Part shown: in pieces, positions 17,129-26,199 of the stretch
How positions within the stretch are numbered: the first letter of the stretch is position 1
How the letters are laid out: every line of letters starts with the position of its first letter
Origin: Silvibacterium sp.
GTDB lineage: Bacteria; Acidobacteriota; Terriglobia; Terriglobales; Acidobacteriaceae
NCBI GenBank assembly: GCA_019234945.1
Contig: JAFAKX010000138.1
Coordinates: 1-36,952 of the forward strand
Direction of reading: 5' to 3'
DNA: 36,952 nt
Translations under genes and position numbers: made by a program
Notes under the pieces: model-generated
Databases searched by the model: none
Told to the model about the DNA's origin: nothing
Seen by the model: the letters and a program-made list of their open reading frames with translations, nothing else

Positions 17129-18678
17129 AGCTTCTTCTCCTGATGGTGCGCGCCCTCACGGAGGTTGAGCGCAGCGAGATTATTGGTTGGCGACTTTTGT
17201 GTGCCGTGCGCGATGAACACAACGGCAATCTTGTCCTCATAGGCAACCGAGAAGCGGGAATCCATGCGTAACAACTGCGCGAGCGCAGCATCGACGGGGG
17301 CGATCACAATGCCGGCGGATTTTAGATCGGGATCGGAAGACCAATCGGGAGCGCCTGTCCAGGTTTTTACAGAACGATCGATTCTTTGATCGCCATAGAA
17401 TGCAGCGCGACCGTCGATGCTGACGGGCTGGCGCAGGTTCCAGATGAGAAAACCGCCCCAGGCGTAGGTGTTATAGAGCGCGCCCGGATACTGGCGCTCG
17501 CGAACGATCTCCACGGCCTTCACGGGCATTTGCTCAGCCAGCGCGCCCTCGAGGCGGTCGTTTCTGATCTGCGTGGCGAAGGCGCTGGTAAAAACGAGCA
17601 GAGCGGTTACCGCAATGCTGAGAGGCACTGTCCAGAGCGCGGCGCGTTGTGGCCCTTGAGACGCGGATTCAGCGGAAGTGGATTGCGCGGGCAGGCCTTC
17701 GGCAAGGATGACTGCAGCGATCACCGCGAGGAACCAGATGTCACGCTGGGAGCGGAAGGAAAGCACCACGGCCAAGGCCAGCATTAGCGTCTCAAACGGG
17801 AAGAGGCGGTGGAACCTGAACATCACGCCAACCGCGGCCAAAGTGAGAAAGAGCAGAAGAAAGTCGCCCAACGAGCGGAACGGCAGCGCGTGCATTTCGC
17901 TCACGGTATTCAAGACGCCCGGCTGCGAGGCGAGAGCACGCGCCACTTTGTAAATGCCTGTGCCATATGGATTGACGCAGGCGGCGGCGATGCATGCGGC
18001 GAGGGCGAGCCACAGGCTGCGCGCGGACAGGCGACTCACGTACGGCTTCCACCAGCGCCCGAGGAGCGGTTCGCACGCAGCGACACCGAGCACCATGAGG
18101 CCGTCGATGAACTGGATGTGGATGTTGGCCCAGAGGACAAAGAGTGGCGGCAACCAGAGGAGTTTGCGTGATTCTCCGGTGTGGCGGGCTTGTGTGAGGA
18201 TGTTGATCTCGAGGATGAAGAAGAGAATTGTGAAGAGCCACGGACGCGGGGTGTAGAGCCGCGAGATGGCGGTCAACACCACCATGGTGAGGATGGTGTT
18301 CCTGGTGAAATCCGGCTGAAGGCGGCTGACCAGGCGGTAAAGGGCGGCGGCGATTGCGGTGAGCATGACGCCCATGTAGACCATGATTCCGTCAAGACGG
18401 AACCACTGATACAGCCTGACCAGAATCAGTTCGTAGAGCCAGCTGTAAGCCTGCCAGGGCTTGCCGGCTCCGAAGCGGGAAAACATATCCACGCGAGGGA
18501 CTGCATGGTGCTGAAGGATCCATTCACCGGTGCGGAGATGCCAGCCCAGATCCGCATCAGCAACGCAGGCGCCTGCGGCAGTGCGGAAACAGATGAGAGC
18601 TGGGGCGGCGCACAGCATCGCGACAAGCAGGGTTCTCGCGATTTGATTTGCGGGCGATGAGTGATTGATCGGCTGCAT
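17125..18678 (-). CDS. Polytopic membrane protein, possible GT-C glycosyltransferase
   Basis: The 517-residue protein has about ten hydrophobic spans and a soluble C-terminal part (about 390-517). Its first periplasmic loop reads VADADLGWHLRTGEWIL and then VPRVDMFS. An acidic motif at this place is typical of GT-C enzymes, which use lipid-linked sugars, but many unassigned membrane proteins share the pattern. The C-terminal part contains LYNTYAWGGFLIW and SIDGRAAFYGD, seen in such families. It is the first gene of the minus arm, divergent from the pilins, and overlaps the TadG-like gene by 4 nt, so it is probably made together with the pilus. A role in glycosylating pilus proteins is only a suggestion. 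Confidence 0.6.
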   Translation of the reverse strand: MQPINHSSPANQIARTLLVAMLCAAPALICFRTAAGACVADADLGWHLRTGEWILQHHAVPRVDMFSRFGAGKPWQAYSWLYELILVRLYQWFRLDGIMVYMGVMLTAIAAALYRLVSRLQPDFTRNTILTMVVLTAISRLYTPRPWLFTILFFILEINILTQARHTGESRKLLWLPPLFVLWANIHIQFIDGLMVLGVAACEPLLGRWWKPYVSRLSARSLWLALAACIAAACVNPYGTGIYKVARALASQPGVLNTVSEMHALPFRSLGDFLLLFLTLAAVGVMFRFHRLFPFETLMLALAVVLSFRSQRDIWFLAVIAAVILAEGLPAQSTSAESASQGPQRAALWTVPLSIAVTALLVFTSAFATQIRNDRLEGALAEQMPVKAVEIVRERQYPGALYNTYAWGGFLIWNLRQPVSIDGRAAFYGDQRIDRSVKTWTGAPDWSSDPDLKSAGIVIAPVDAALAQLLRMDSRFSVAYEDKIAVVFIAHGTQKSPTNNLAALNLREGAHHQEKKL

Positions 18679-18712
18679 CCTGGCTGTTACCTCAAGTTCG
18701 CTGCCGGCACTG

Positions 18713-18901
18713 CTGGTTACCAGCGCTTATGGGCTTTCCGGGTTAGGGGGCCTAACACCTCTCGGTACTTTGGTTACCACTAAAGTTAAAATTTGTATTG
18801 TTTTCAGTCATTGTTGCTGATTTTCTAGTTACCAGCCGAACAATAGATAAGAAAATTGTAATCGTCAGTAACACAATTGTGTGATTGTTTAATCCGGGAT
18901 T
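18713..18901. promoter_or_regulatory. Divergent Tad control region with repeated dyads
   Basis: This AT-rich stretch separates the two arms of the Tad locus. Three related 11-bp dyads occur at near-even spacing: CTGGTTACCAG (18713-18723), TTGGTTACCAC (18770-18780) and CTAGTTACCAG (18825-18835), 57 and 55 bp apart. Further palindromes are GTTAGGGGGCCTAAC (18742-18756), ACACAATTGTGT (18871-18882) and AATCCGGGATT (18891-18901). Such an array suggests a dimeric regulator binding on one face of the DNA, plus other sites. I could not place a reliable sigma-70 or sigma-54 promoter. Confidence 0.55.
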
Positions 18902-18991
18902 AGTGCCGATATTTGGTACTCATGAACGGCAATCACGCATTACTTCGGTGAGCCGTGAATGCAGTTATGACAACCCATAAGGAGAACGAAC

Positions 18992-19168
18992 ATGGCGAAG
19001 CAGCTGTTGAAGAACCTTCTGAATGACGAGTCGGGTCAGGATCTGATCGAGTACGCGCTGGTGGCGGCGGTCATCGCTCTTGGCGCCATCGCGGCCATGA
19101 AGGGCCTGACGAGCGCGATCGGAAACGGGTTCAACACGGTCGGAAACAATCTCTCGAGCAACGTCTAG
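18992..19168 (+). CDS. flp: Flp-type major pilin (first copy)
   Basis: The 58-residue prepilin has a short charged leader ending ESG and then QDLIEYALVAAVIALGAIAA, the Flp signature with Glu at +5 and Tyr at +6. Cleavage after G15 by the CpaA prepilin peptidase would leave a mature pilin of 43 residues. The C-terminal part (ITS-like polar tail GNNLSSNV) is short, as in other Flp pilins. AAGGAG lies 8 nt before the ATG. It is the first gene of the plus arm and probably the most highly expressed. Confidence 0.95.
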   Translation: MAKQLLKNLLNDESGQDLIEYALVAAVIALGAIAAMKGLTSAIGNGFNTVGNNLSSNV

Positions 19169-19292
19169 TTTGGGCGTTGTCGTAGATCGGGGCAACCCTT
19201 AGATTCTCTGGGTCTGAGGTGACCTACAACACCACTTATTGCTTCCGGCTGGACTGAGTAAGTTGGGTCAGGTCGGAACGGATTTGATGCAA

Positions 19293-19320
19293 GCTCATCG
19301 CGGAGGTGTTCGCGATGAGC
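19293..19320 (+). other. Strong hairpin between the two pilin genes
   Basis: GCTCATCGCG and CGCGATGAGC form a perfect 10-bp stem with an 8-nt loop. No U-tract follows, so it is not a standard terminator. Its place, 125 nt after pilin 1 and 78 nt before pilin 2, suggests an mRNA-processing or stabilising element that sets the expression of the first pilin above the rest. Confidence 0.5.
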
Positions 19321-19348
19321 CAGTGGCGGGCGAGCAGGCTAACCAGCT

Positions 19349-19368
19349 GTAAGGTGAAGCCTCTTCAC
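19349..19368 (+). repeat. Leader repeat, copy 1 (copy 2 at 19648-19666)
   Basis: GTAAGGTGAAGCCTCTTCAC here matches GTAAGGTAAAGCTCTTCAC at 19648-19666 with one substitution and one missing base. Copy 1 lies 29 nt before pilin 2 and contains a GTGAAG/CTTCAC hairpin. Copy 2 lies after pilin 2, about 94 nt before cpaA. The spacing suggests the pilin unit was duplicated together with its leader. Confidence 0.45.
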
Positions 19369-19397
19369 GACGCTTCCCCCAATCAGGAGAAGAGAAC

Positions 19398-19571
19398 ATG
19401 AAACAACTGGCGAAAGAGTTCCTCAATGAGGAGGGTGGCCAGGACCTGATTGAGTACGCGCTGGTGAGTGCGGTCATCGCTTTCGGGTGTATCGCAGCAA
19501 TCGGCGGCCTTACCAACCCCATCGTAAATGGGATTCACGGCATCACGAACAACTTAACTAACAACGTTTAG
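19398..19571 (+). CDS. flp: Flp-type pilin (second copy)
   Basis: The 57-residue prepilin has the leader ending EEGG and the mature start QDLIEYALVSAVIAFGCIAA. It therefore shares the cleavage site (after G14), Glu +5 and Tyr +6 with the first copy. The two proteins are close in the helix and differ in the tail, where this copy has TNPIVNGIHGITNNLTNNV and one Cys in the helix. AGGAG lies about 9 nt before the ATG. It may be a second major pilin or an alternative subunit made under other conditions. Confidence 0.94.
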   Translation: MKQLAKEFLNEEGGQDLIEYALVSAVIAFGCIAAIGGLTNPIVNGIHGITNNLTNNV

Positions 19572-19760
19572 CAGTCTGAATCGGGTCCACGTTCCGCAAG
19601 AAACTGTGTGGAGCGCGAGTCGCGGCGATGAAAGGGCTATCCACGCAGTAAGGTAAAGCTCTTCACACCTATCCATCAACCTGGCACTTACAGTTGCTGC
19701 TTGCCAGATTCCAATTTGTTCGCTCCCTCAGGTGGGGCGATTTGCTTCGGGGATCTTGAA

Positions 19761-20303
19761 ATGGTGAATCAAGTTAATGAGTTGATATACCCGGCCGCTG
19801 CATGTGTCTGCGCATTTGCAGGCGCGGCCTTCGACGTACGCAGCCGCCGGGTACCCAATTTCCTGACCCTTCCGGGAATCTGCTGCGGACTATTGATGCA
19901 TCTGCTGTTTGGCGGATGGGCCCAGCTTGGTTCGGCGGCATTGGCTGGGCTGATCTGCTTTGTTATCTTTTTGATTTTCTGGCTTGCCGGCGGTATGGGC
20001 GCCGGCGATGTGAAGCTGATTGCGGCGGTCGGCTGCCTGGGCGGACTGCCGAACGTAGGTAATCTACTGGTTTCAACGGCGCTGGCAGGCGGCATGATGG
20101 CCATCGCCATGGCAGTATGGCGAGGCCGAGCAAAAGAAACCCTGCTGAACGTAGGCGCCCTGGTGGTTCACCATCGCTTTGAAGGCCTTACGCCGCATCC
20201 GTCTCTCAATATTTCAAATTCGCAGACTCTGCGCCTGCCATATGCCGTGCCTATTGCGACGGGATGTGCGATGGCGCTGTGTCTGGCAGCGATGCAGAGG
20301 TAA
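19761..20303 (+). CDS. cpaA: Prepilin peptidase, A24 family (CpaA/TadV)
   Basis: I take the ATG at 19761, giving 180 residues, because it begins just before the first membrane helix. An upstream start at 19701 in the same frame adds 20 unrelated residues. The two catalytic aspartates are D25 (GAAFDVRSRRVPN) and D83 (GGMGAGDVKLIAA), the GxGD motif of inner-membrane aspartic prepilin peptidases. The enzyme cleaves the Flp leader peptides and probably those of the TadE-like proteins. It is the short CpaA type without an N-methylation domain. cpaB follows after 8 nt. Confidence 0.93.
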   Translation: MVNQVNELIYPAAACVCAFAGAAFDVRSRRVPNFLTLPGICCGLLMHLLFGGWAQLGSAALAGLICFVIFLIFWLAGGMGAGDVKLIAAVGCLGGLPNVGNLLVSTALAGGMMAIAMAVWRGRAKETLLNVGALVVHHRFEGLTPHPSLNISNSQTLRLPYAVPIATGCAMALCLAAMQR

Positions 20304-20311
20304 CGTCCCCC

Positions 20312-21130
20312 ATGGCTCGCCGTCTGACCTTCGCTCTTCTTGTGGCCCTGATCATCTCTGGCCTTTTCACCTTCTGGCTGAGCCGGAAAATGGCCGGGAA
20401 CCGGACCGTGGCACAGGCGCCCAACACCTACGTCGCAACGGCGCGCCCGATCGATCCGGGCGCGATTCTGAAGCGTGAGGACGTTCGGCTCGTGGAATGG
20501 CCGAAATCGATGCCGCTGACCGGCGCTTTCATCAAGATCGACGATGTGGTGGGTCGTGCGGTGCTGTATCCGCTGGGCGCTGGCGAGCCAATTCTTGACA
20601 GGCACCTAGCGGCCCCGGGATCGGGAGTGGGGCTCACGGGGAAGATCCCAAGCGGGATGCGGGCGATCGCGCTGCGTTCGGATGAAGTCGTCGGTGTGGC
20701 CGGATTTCTGATGCCCGGAACGCATGTGGACGTGCTGGTGACCTACCGGGACAACACGCATGCAGACCCGCTGACCGCAACGGTGCTGCAGGATGCCGAA
20801 GTACTGGCGGCCGGTCACCAGGTGCAGCCTGATCCCACGGGCAAGCCGTCGAGCGTGGATGTGGTGACGTTGCTGCTTTCTCCCGAGGATGCGGAGAAGG
20901 CGGTGCTGGCGAGCGCGCAAGGCAGCATTCACTTTGTACTTCGCAATGGCGGCGATCACGAACAGGCGGGAGCCAAGCCGGTCGCTCTGGCGCAACTGGC
21001 GGAGCTTCCGGCGCAGAAGCCGTCGACACCGAGCACACCAGTGGTGAGGAAACCGAAAGCTCCTGACAGCAAGGGGTGGATAGTCGAAACGATGATGGGT
21101 AACAAGTCGTCGACAGAGAGTTTCAACTGA
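20312..21130 (+). CDS. cpaB: Flp pilus assembly protein CpaB
   Basis: The ATG at 20312 gives 272 residues beginning MARRLTFALLVALII, an uncleaved or signal-type N-terminal helix. An upstream in-frame start at 20264 would overlap cpaA. A SAF domain spans about residues 37-100 (TYVATARPIDPGAILK to VGRAVLYPLGAGEPI), and the RcpC/CpaB domain follows (GMRAIALRSDEVVGVAGFLMPGTHVDVLVT, here split as GMRAIALRSDEVVGV and PGTHVDVLVT). CpaB is a periplasmic partner of the secretin. The C-terminal tail is Pro/Lys-rich and low complexity. cpaC begins 7 nt later. Confidence 0.93.
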   Translation: MARRLTFALLVALIISGLFTFWLSRKMAGNRTVAQAPNTYVATARPIDPGAILKREDVRLVEWPKSMPLTGAFIKIDDVVGRAVLYPLGAGEPILDRHLAAPGSGVGLTGKIPSGMRAIALRSDEVVGVAGFLMPGTHVDVLVTYRDNTHADPLTATVLQDAEVLAAGHQVQPDPTGKPSSVDVVTLLLSPEDAEKAVLASAQGSIHFVLRNGGDHEQAGAKPVALAQLAELPAQKPSTPSTPVVRKPKAPDSKGWIVETMMGNKSSTESFN

Positions 21131-21137
21131 GGCTGGC

Positions 21138-22580
21138 ATGACGATTTGCAACAGCACAATTCGGAATTATCTGCCGGTTCTGCTTGCAGCAACGCTGCTG
21201 AGCCCGGCGATCGCGATCGGTGCAGAGAAGACCGACTCGCCTGCAACGGCGGACGCGCCAAGCACGCTTCTTTCGATCGAAAACTCGACCCATCTGGTAG
21301 TAGGCCGCTCGATGTTCATCAATACGCAGAACCGTTTGCGGCGAGTGTATGTCAGCAACCCCGCGGTTCTGGATTCATTTACGGCGAGCCCTCACCAGAT
21401 CGTAGTTACGGCCAAGACGCCGGGCGTGAGCAGCCTGATCCTGTGGGATGAGAACGGGGAGTCGCAGGTTTATCTGATCAGCTCGGATGTCGATGTCTCG
21501 GAATTGCGCCATGCGCTCAAGGATGCGCTGCCGTATGAAAACGTACGAGCGGAGGGTCACGAGCAGGATGTAGCGCTCGCTGGAATGGTCTCCAGCCCCG
21601 AGGCCGCGGATGCTGCAGTCAAGCTGGCGGGGATGTTCTCGAAGAACGTGGCGAATTCGTTGTTGGTCGCTCCGCAGCATGCGCGCCAGGTCAGGCTCAA
21701 GGTTCGCATCATCGAGATAGACCGGTCGCGCGCACTGGACCTGGGGTTCAATTTCTTCGGCACGGGAAAGAATACGTTCAACTCGACGACCGGGCAGTTT
21801 TCCGCAATCAGCGTAGGTCCGAGTACGTCGGCGGGCGGATCCTCGAGCGGTGGCGGATCGAGCACGACAACCGGAACCTCCTCCCTGCTTGCGCTCAGCA
21901 GCCTTCTAAATCTGTTCTACTTCAACCACGATCTCGGTATCGGAGCAGCCATCCAGGCGCTTCAGGACAAACAGATCCTGCAAGTCCTGGCCGAACCCAC
22001 CATCACAGCGATGAATGGAGAGAAAGCCTCGTTCCTAGCGGGCGGCGAATTTCCATATCCGGTGGTGCAGGGCAGCAACGGCGGGACCTCAGTGACCATT
22101 CAGTTCCGGCCTTATGGGGTAAGGCTGGACTTCATGCCGATCGTCCTGCCAGACGGAACGATCCAGCTGAAGGTGGCTCCCGAGGTAAGCGCACTGGACT
22201 ATACCAACTCCGTGAGTATCTCCGGATATGTTGTCCCTGCGATATCGACGCGACGCGCGGAAACACAGGTGGAACTGAAGACCGACCAGAGCTTCATGAT
22301 TTCCGGTCTGCTGGACAGCCGGACAACGGACCAGCTTTCGAAGATCCCCGGCATTGGCGATATTCCAATCCTTGGAAATTTCTTCAAGTCGAAGGGTGTT
22401 CAGAAATCGGTGACGGAACTGGCGGTGATCATCACGCCCACGCTGGTCGATCCGCTGACAGAGAATCTTCCCAAGCCAAGCGAACCGAATCTGCCGATTC
22501 CTCAAATTACGGATTCGAAATTTGATAAGGGTATAGTGCCGAAATCGGCGCAGGCACCCCAAGGGACGGTACAGAAATGA
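21138..22580 (+). CDS. cpaC: Type II/IV secretin CpaC (RcpA)
   Basis: The 480-residue protein has a signal peptide (about 1-29). The pilus-secretin N-terminal domain follows (about 48-120, STHLVVGRSMFINTQNRLRRV), then a BON-like region (EGHEQDVALAGMVSS). The secretin domain itself covers about 180-440, with the typical LQVLAEPTITAMNGEKASFLAG-type segment (given here as LAEPTITAMNGEKASFLAG) and IPGIGDIPILGNFF near the end. A Ser/Gly/Thr-rich loop at about 229-250 interrupts the secretin N-part. It forms the outer-membrane pore for the Flp pilus. GAGG lies 5 nt before the ATG, and the stop overlaps cpaE by 4 nt. Confidence 0.95.
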   Translation: MTICNSTIRNYLPVLLAATLLSPAIAIGAEKTDSPATADAPSTLLSIENSTHLVVGRSMFINTQNRLRRVYVSNPAVLDSFTASPHQIVVTAKTPGVSSLILWDENGESQVYLISSDVDVSELRHALKDALPYENVRAEGHEQDVALAGMVSSPEAADAAVKLAGMFSKNVANSLLVAPQHARQVRLKVRIIEIDRSRALDLGFNFFGTGKNTFNSTTGQFSAISVGPSTSAGGSSSGGGSSTTTGTSSLLALSSLLNLFYFNHDLGIGAAIQALQDKQILQVLAEPTITAMNGEKASFLAGGEFPYPVVQGSNGGTSVTIQFRPYGVRLDFMPIVLPDGTIQLKVAPEVSALDYTNSVSISGYVVPAISTRRAETQVELKTDQSFMISGLLDSRTTDQLSKIPGIGDIPILGNFFKSKGVQKSVTELAVIITPTLVDPLTENLPKPSEPNLPIPQITDSKFDKGIVPKSAQAPQGTVQK

Positions 22581-23800
22581 GGCGCGCATCGAGCAGTATG
22601 CCTTCGCTCGCAGTATCCCTGCTGACCGTTTGTGTCGACCAGAATTCGGCGGAGGCGCTGGAGCAGGCCACTGAACGCCAGAACTGGAAGATGACGTACG
22701 AGAGCATGGGTGAATATGTCTCCGCGCAGCGGCGGCCAGCACTCTCGATCGAGTCAAAGAGTGCGGATGCGGTTCTGGCGATCATTGACTTCGACCATGA
22801 CCCGCAGGCAGCACAGGAGACAGCATCATTCCTGCATCAGCTCTTCTTCGGGAAGATCTTCATCGCTGCCCTCTCGTTCCAGCATGACAACGATCTATTG
22901 CTAAAAGCGATGCGGTCGGGATGCAACGAGGCGTTGCGAAAGCCGATCGACGCAGCCCACCTGGCGGAGTTGCTTGACCGGCAGAACAACAACTGGCTGG
23001 CAAACACGGGTCGCAGCCACAGCGCGGGCAAGGTGCTGTCGTTTTTTGGCTCAAAGGGGGGCGTCGGAACCACGACACTCGCTGTGAATCTTGCGCACAC
23101 GCTTACCCGTCGGCAGAAGAATGTGCTGCTGATCGATAACCACGCGGAGTTCGGGCATGTGTGCCTGTACCTGGGGCTAGACGGCAATCGCTACCACTTC
23201 CACGAACTCATCCGCAATGTGAACCGACTCGATTCCGAACTCCTGCGCGGCTTTATTGCTAAGCACTCGAGCGGACTGGATGTGCTGTCGTCGCCTGAGT
23301 CGCACGATCCGAACCGCAGCATTGACCCCGATGCGCTGGAGCGAACGATTGACTTTCTTCGCGGCGAGTACGATTACCTGATTCTGGACTGCGAGACCTC
23401 TCTCACGGAAGTGAACCTGGCGGTCATGGACGTCTCCGACGAGATTTGCCTGGTAGCAACGCCGGAGATTGGAGCTGTGCGTGACCTGTCACGGTACATC
23501 GATAACCTGAGCCGGAACGAGAAGGCGACGACGAAACTGCACATCGTCATCAACCGTCACTCATCGAACGGTGCGATTGGGATCGAGCAGATCGAGAAGG
23601 CCATTCGTGTGCCGGTGCAGACCAGAGTTTCGAACAACTTTGCAGAGTGCCAAAAGGCGATCAACCTTGGTGAACCTGTTTCAGCGGAGAAGAAGACTGA
23701 GTTTACCTTGCAACTGGCGAAGTGGGCGGAGACGCTGGCTGGCACCAATGGGAATCACGCAGCAAAGAACGGGCGGAAGAAGTTTTCGCTATGGCGCTAG
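22577..23800 (+). CDS. cpaE: Pilus localisation ATPase CpaE (TadZ)
   Basis: The 407-residue protein has a receiver-like N-terminal domain (about 15-140, without the usual phospho-Asp pattern). A MinD/ParA-type ATPase domain follows, with the deviant Walker A motif KGGVGTTT starting at K160 and LIDNHAEFGHV, YLILDCETSL and VINRHSSNGAI downstream. CpaE/TadZ proteins gather the Tad machine at one site of the cell. The ATG overlaps the cpaC stop (ATGA), so translation is coupled. cpaF follows after 24 nt. Confidence 0.93.
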   Translation: MRRASSSMPSLAVSLLTVCVDQNSAEALEQATERQNWKMTYESMGEYVSAQRRPALSIESKSADAVLAIIDFDHDPQAAQETASFLHQLFFGKIFIAALSFQHDNDLLLKAMRSGCNEALRKPIDAAHLAELLDRQNNNWLANTGRSHSAGKVLSFFGSKGGVGTTTLAVNLAHTLTRRQKNVLLIDNHAEFGHVCLYLGLDGNRYHFHELIRNVNRLDSELLRGFIAKHSSGLDVLSSPESHDPNRSIDPDALERTIDFLRGEYDYLILDCETSLTEVNLAVMDVSDEICLVATPEIGAVRDLSRYIDNLSRNEKATTKLHIVINRHSSNGAIGIEQIEKAIRVPVQTRVSNNFAECQKAINLGEPVSAEKKTEFTLQLAKWAETLAGTNGNHAAKNGRKKFSLWR

Positions 23801-23824
23801 TGAGAGAAACCAGAGGATACTTCC

Positions 23825-25207
23825 ATGGCTGATGCCGGCGTAACCAACGCGCCTGCGCGACCGGAGATGGCGGTGCTACGTCAGAGCGGCTCCAGCCTAC
23901 GCAACGGCAGCCGGGCACCCCGCCCACTCGAGGAAAAGCAACAGCAGGAGCTCAAGTCGGCGGTGCACCAGGAGTTGATCCGCCGGCTGGACCTCGAGAA
24001 GCTCGGGGAAGCGCAGGAGACGCGAACCGGCCAGCAGCAACTCCTTACATTCATTCAGCAGGTCATCACCGAGCAAAATGTCCCATTGAGCGCGGGTGAA
24101 CGCGATCGCGTGGCCACTGAGGTGATGGATGAACTCTTCGGGCTCGGCCCACTGGAGCCGCTCCTCAAGGACGATACGATCAGCGACATCCTGGTGAATA
24201 CCTACAGCCATGTTTATGTGGAGCGGAAAGGTGTGCTGCACCGGACGAGTATCACCTTCAAGGATAACCGGCACCTGCTGCAGATCATCGACAAGATCGT
24301 CTCAGCGGTAGGACGGCGCGTAGATGAATCGACTCCAATGGTGGATGCGCGTCTGAAGGACGGATCGCGCGTGAATGCCATCATCCCTCCGCTGGCGATC
24401 GACGGACCAATTCTTTCCATACGGCGGTTCGGGTCATCGCCGCTCAACGCCGATAATCTGCTGCATTTTAAGGCGCTAAGCCCACCGATGCTGGAGACGC
24501 TACGCGCAGCTGTGCAGGCACGGTTGAACATCGTGATCGCTGGCGGCACGGGCGCGGGTAAGACAACGCTGCTCAACATGCTGTCGAGCTTCATTTCGGA
24601 GAGGGAACGCATCGTCACAATTGAAGACTCTGCCGAATTGCAGCTCAGGCAGGAACACGTTGTGCGGCTGGAGACGCGGCCTCGAAACGTTGAAGGGAAG
24701 GGTGCGATCCGGCAGCGTGAGTTGGTAATCAACGCTTTACGTATGCGCCCGGACCGGATCGTGCTCGGTGAGGTTCGCGGCGAAGAGGCGCTCGACATGT
24801 TGCAGGCCATGAATACGGGCCATGACGGGTCCCTCACCACGATTCACGCCAATACTCCTCGCGACGGCCTGGCCCGTCTAGAAACGATGTGCATGATGGG
24901 CGACATCCGCCTGCCGGATAAGGCGATACGGCTGCAGATTTCGTCAGCAATTCACATCATCGTGCAGGCGGCCCGCATGAGCGACGGAACCCGCCGCATT
25001 ACGCACATCACAGAGCTGACGGGCAGCTACAGCGATGTGATCAGCATGCAGGATCTGTTTGTGTTCGAGAAGGAAGGCCTCGGTCCGAACGGGAAGGTGA
25101 AGGGAAGATTCCGTTCTACCGGCATCATGCCGAAGTTCACCGAGCATCTGAAGGCCGCGGGCATACCGGTTCCGCCGGGACTTATGGACCATTCCATGGA
25201 AGTGTGA
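23825..25207 (+). CDS. cpaF: Tad secretion ATPase CpaF (TadA)
   Basis: The 460-residue protein is a VirB11-like secretion ATPase. A long charged N-terminal region (1-90) precedes the conserved core: [17 protein letters not shown], then Walker [10 protein letters not shown] (240-248), the Asp box IEDSAELQL, the Walker B region [16 protein letters not shown] and the His box [15 protein letters not shown]. It powers assembly of Flp pili on the cytoplasmic side together with TadB and TadC. AGAGGA lies about 8 nt before the ATG. The stop overlaps the GTG start of tadB by 4 nt. Confidence 0.96.
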   Translation: MADAGVTNAPARPEMAVLRQSGSSLRNGSRAPRPLEEKQQQELKSAVHQELIRRLDLEKLGEAQETRTGQQQLLTFIQQVITEQNVPLSAGERDRVATEVMDELFGLGPLEPLLKDDTISDILVNTYSHVYVERKGVLHRTSITFKDNRHLLQIIDKIVSAVGRRVDESTPMVDARLKDGSRVNAIIPPLAIDGPILSIRRFGSSPLNADNLLHFKALSPPMLETLRAAVQARLNIVIAGGTGAGKTTLLNMLSSFISERERIVTIEDSAELQLRQEHVVRLETRPRNVEGKGAIRQRELVINALRMRPDRIVLGEVRGEEALDMLQAMNTGHDGSLTTIHANTPRDGLARLETMCMMGDIRLPDKAIRLQISSAIHIIVQAARMSDGTRRITHITELTGSYSDVISMQDLFVFEKEGLGPNGKVKGRFRSTGIMPKFTEHLKAAGIPVPPGLMDHSMEV

Positions 25208-26187
25208 CCAGGATGTTGATGCTGATTTCAGGATTTGTCGCGATACTTGCCGTCACGTTCGGCGTGATGATGCTGGCCGCCGGACCCAGCCGTCAGGACA
25301 AGCGCGTTGAGCACAGGCTGGCTGTGATTCAGGCAGGAACTACGCGCTTCGACGCTATTGAGGAGACTGTTTCTGGTCTTTTGCGACCTACCGCCTCAGG
25401 CCGATTCGGTTGGATCGACACTTCATTCGAAAAATACTCCATCGGGAAAAACCTGCAGAGGTTCGTAATGCAGTCCGGTGTGAACAGCACTGCGTCAAGC
25501 CTGATGGTGCAGTCAGCGGCACTGGCGGTGATCGGCTTTTTGATGGCCCTGATCGGCTATCCAGAACTGTGGGCGGAAATTGGCGCGGCCTGCCTGCTTG
25601 GAATTGTGCCATGGGTCAGGATCGCGTGGGCACGCTCGCGCAAGTTGCGCGCGTTCAATGCCGACTTGCCTGAAGCCATTGACATGATGGCTCGCGCACT
25701 GCGGGCAGGACACGCCATGACGGGCGCAATCGAGATGGTAGGTGACTCGGGACCTCCGGCAACAGCGAGCGAGTTCGCCGAGGTGTTCCGGCAGCAGAAT
25801 TTTGGCTTACCGCTGCGTGAGGCGTTTTTGCAGCTGCTGGAGCGCGTGCCCTCAGCGGATCTGCGTGTGCTGATTACGGCGATTGTCGTCCAGCGCGAAA
25901 CCGGCGGCAACCTCGTCGAGGTGATGGACCGGACGGTGTTCATGATTCGCGAGCGGCAGCGAATTCAGGGCGAAATCAGGATTCAGACGGCGCAGGGGAG
26001 ATTGACCGGGTGGATTTTGAGCCTGATGCCAATCGCGCTGATGGGGATTCTCAACATTCTCGACCCCGGCTATTCCAAGATTCTGTTCACGGACCCGCTT
26101 GGCCGCATGCTCATTTACGTGGGGCTTGGCCTGATTGTGATAGGCAGCCTCATTATCCGGCAGATCGTGAATGGAGTGGACGTCTAG
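25204..26187 (+). CDS. tadB: Tad platform membrane protein TadB
   Basis: The 327-residue protein has an N-terminal helix, two helices at about 100-145, a type II secretion F domain ([22 protein letters not shown] to [15 protein letters not shown]) and a pair of C-terminal helices. TadB and TadC form the inner-membrane platform on which CpaF acts. The GTG start overlaps the cpaF stop; an ATG at 25213 is a possible alternative start. Its T2SF domain and the next gene's T2SF domain are typical of the two-protein Tad platform. Confidence 0.93.
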   Translation: MTRMLMLISGFVAILAVTFGVMMLAAGPSRQDKRVEHRLAVIQAGTTRFDAIEETVSGLLRPTASGRFGWIDTSFEKYSIGKNLQRFVMQSGVNSTASSLMVQSAALAVIGFLMALIGYPELWAEIGAACLLGIVPWVRIAWARSRKLRAFNADLPEAIDMMARALRAGHAMTGAIEMVGDSGPPATASEFAEVFRQQNFGLPLREAFLQLLERVPSADLRVLITAIVVQRETGGNLVEVMDRTVFMIRERQRIQGEIRIQTAQGRLTGWILSLMPIALMGILNILDPGYSKILFTDPLGRMLIYVGLGLIVIGSLIIRQIVNGVDV

Positions 26188-26199
26188 AGCGGAGAAGAC

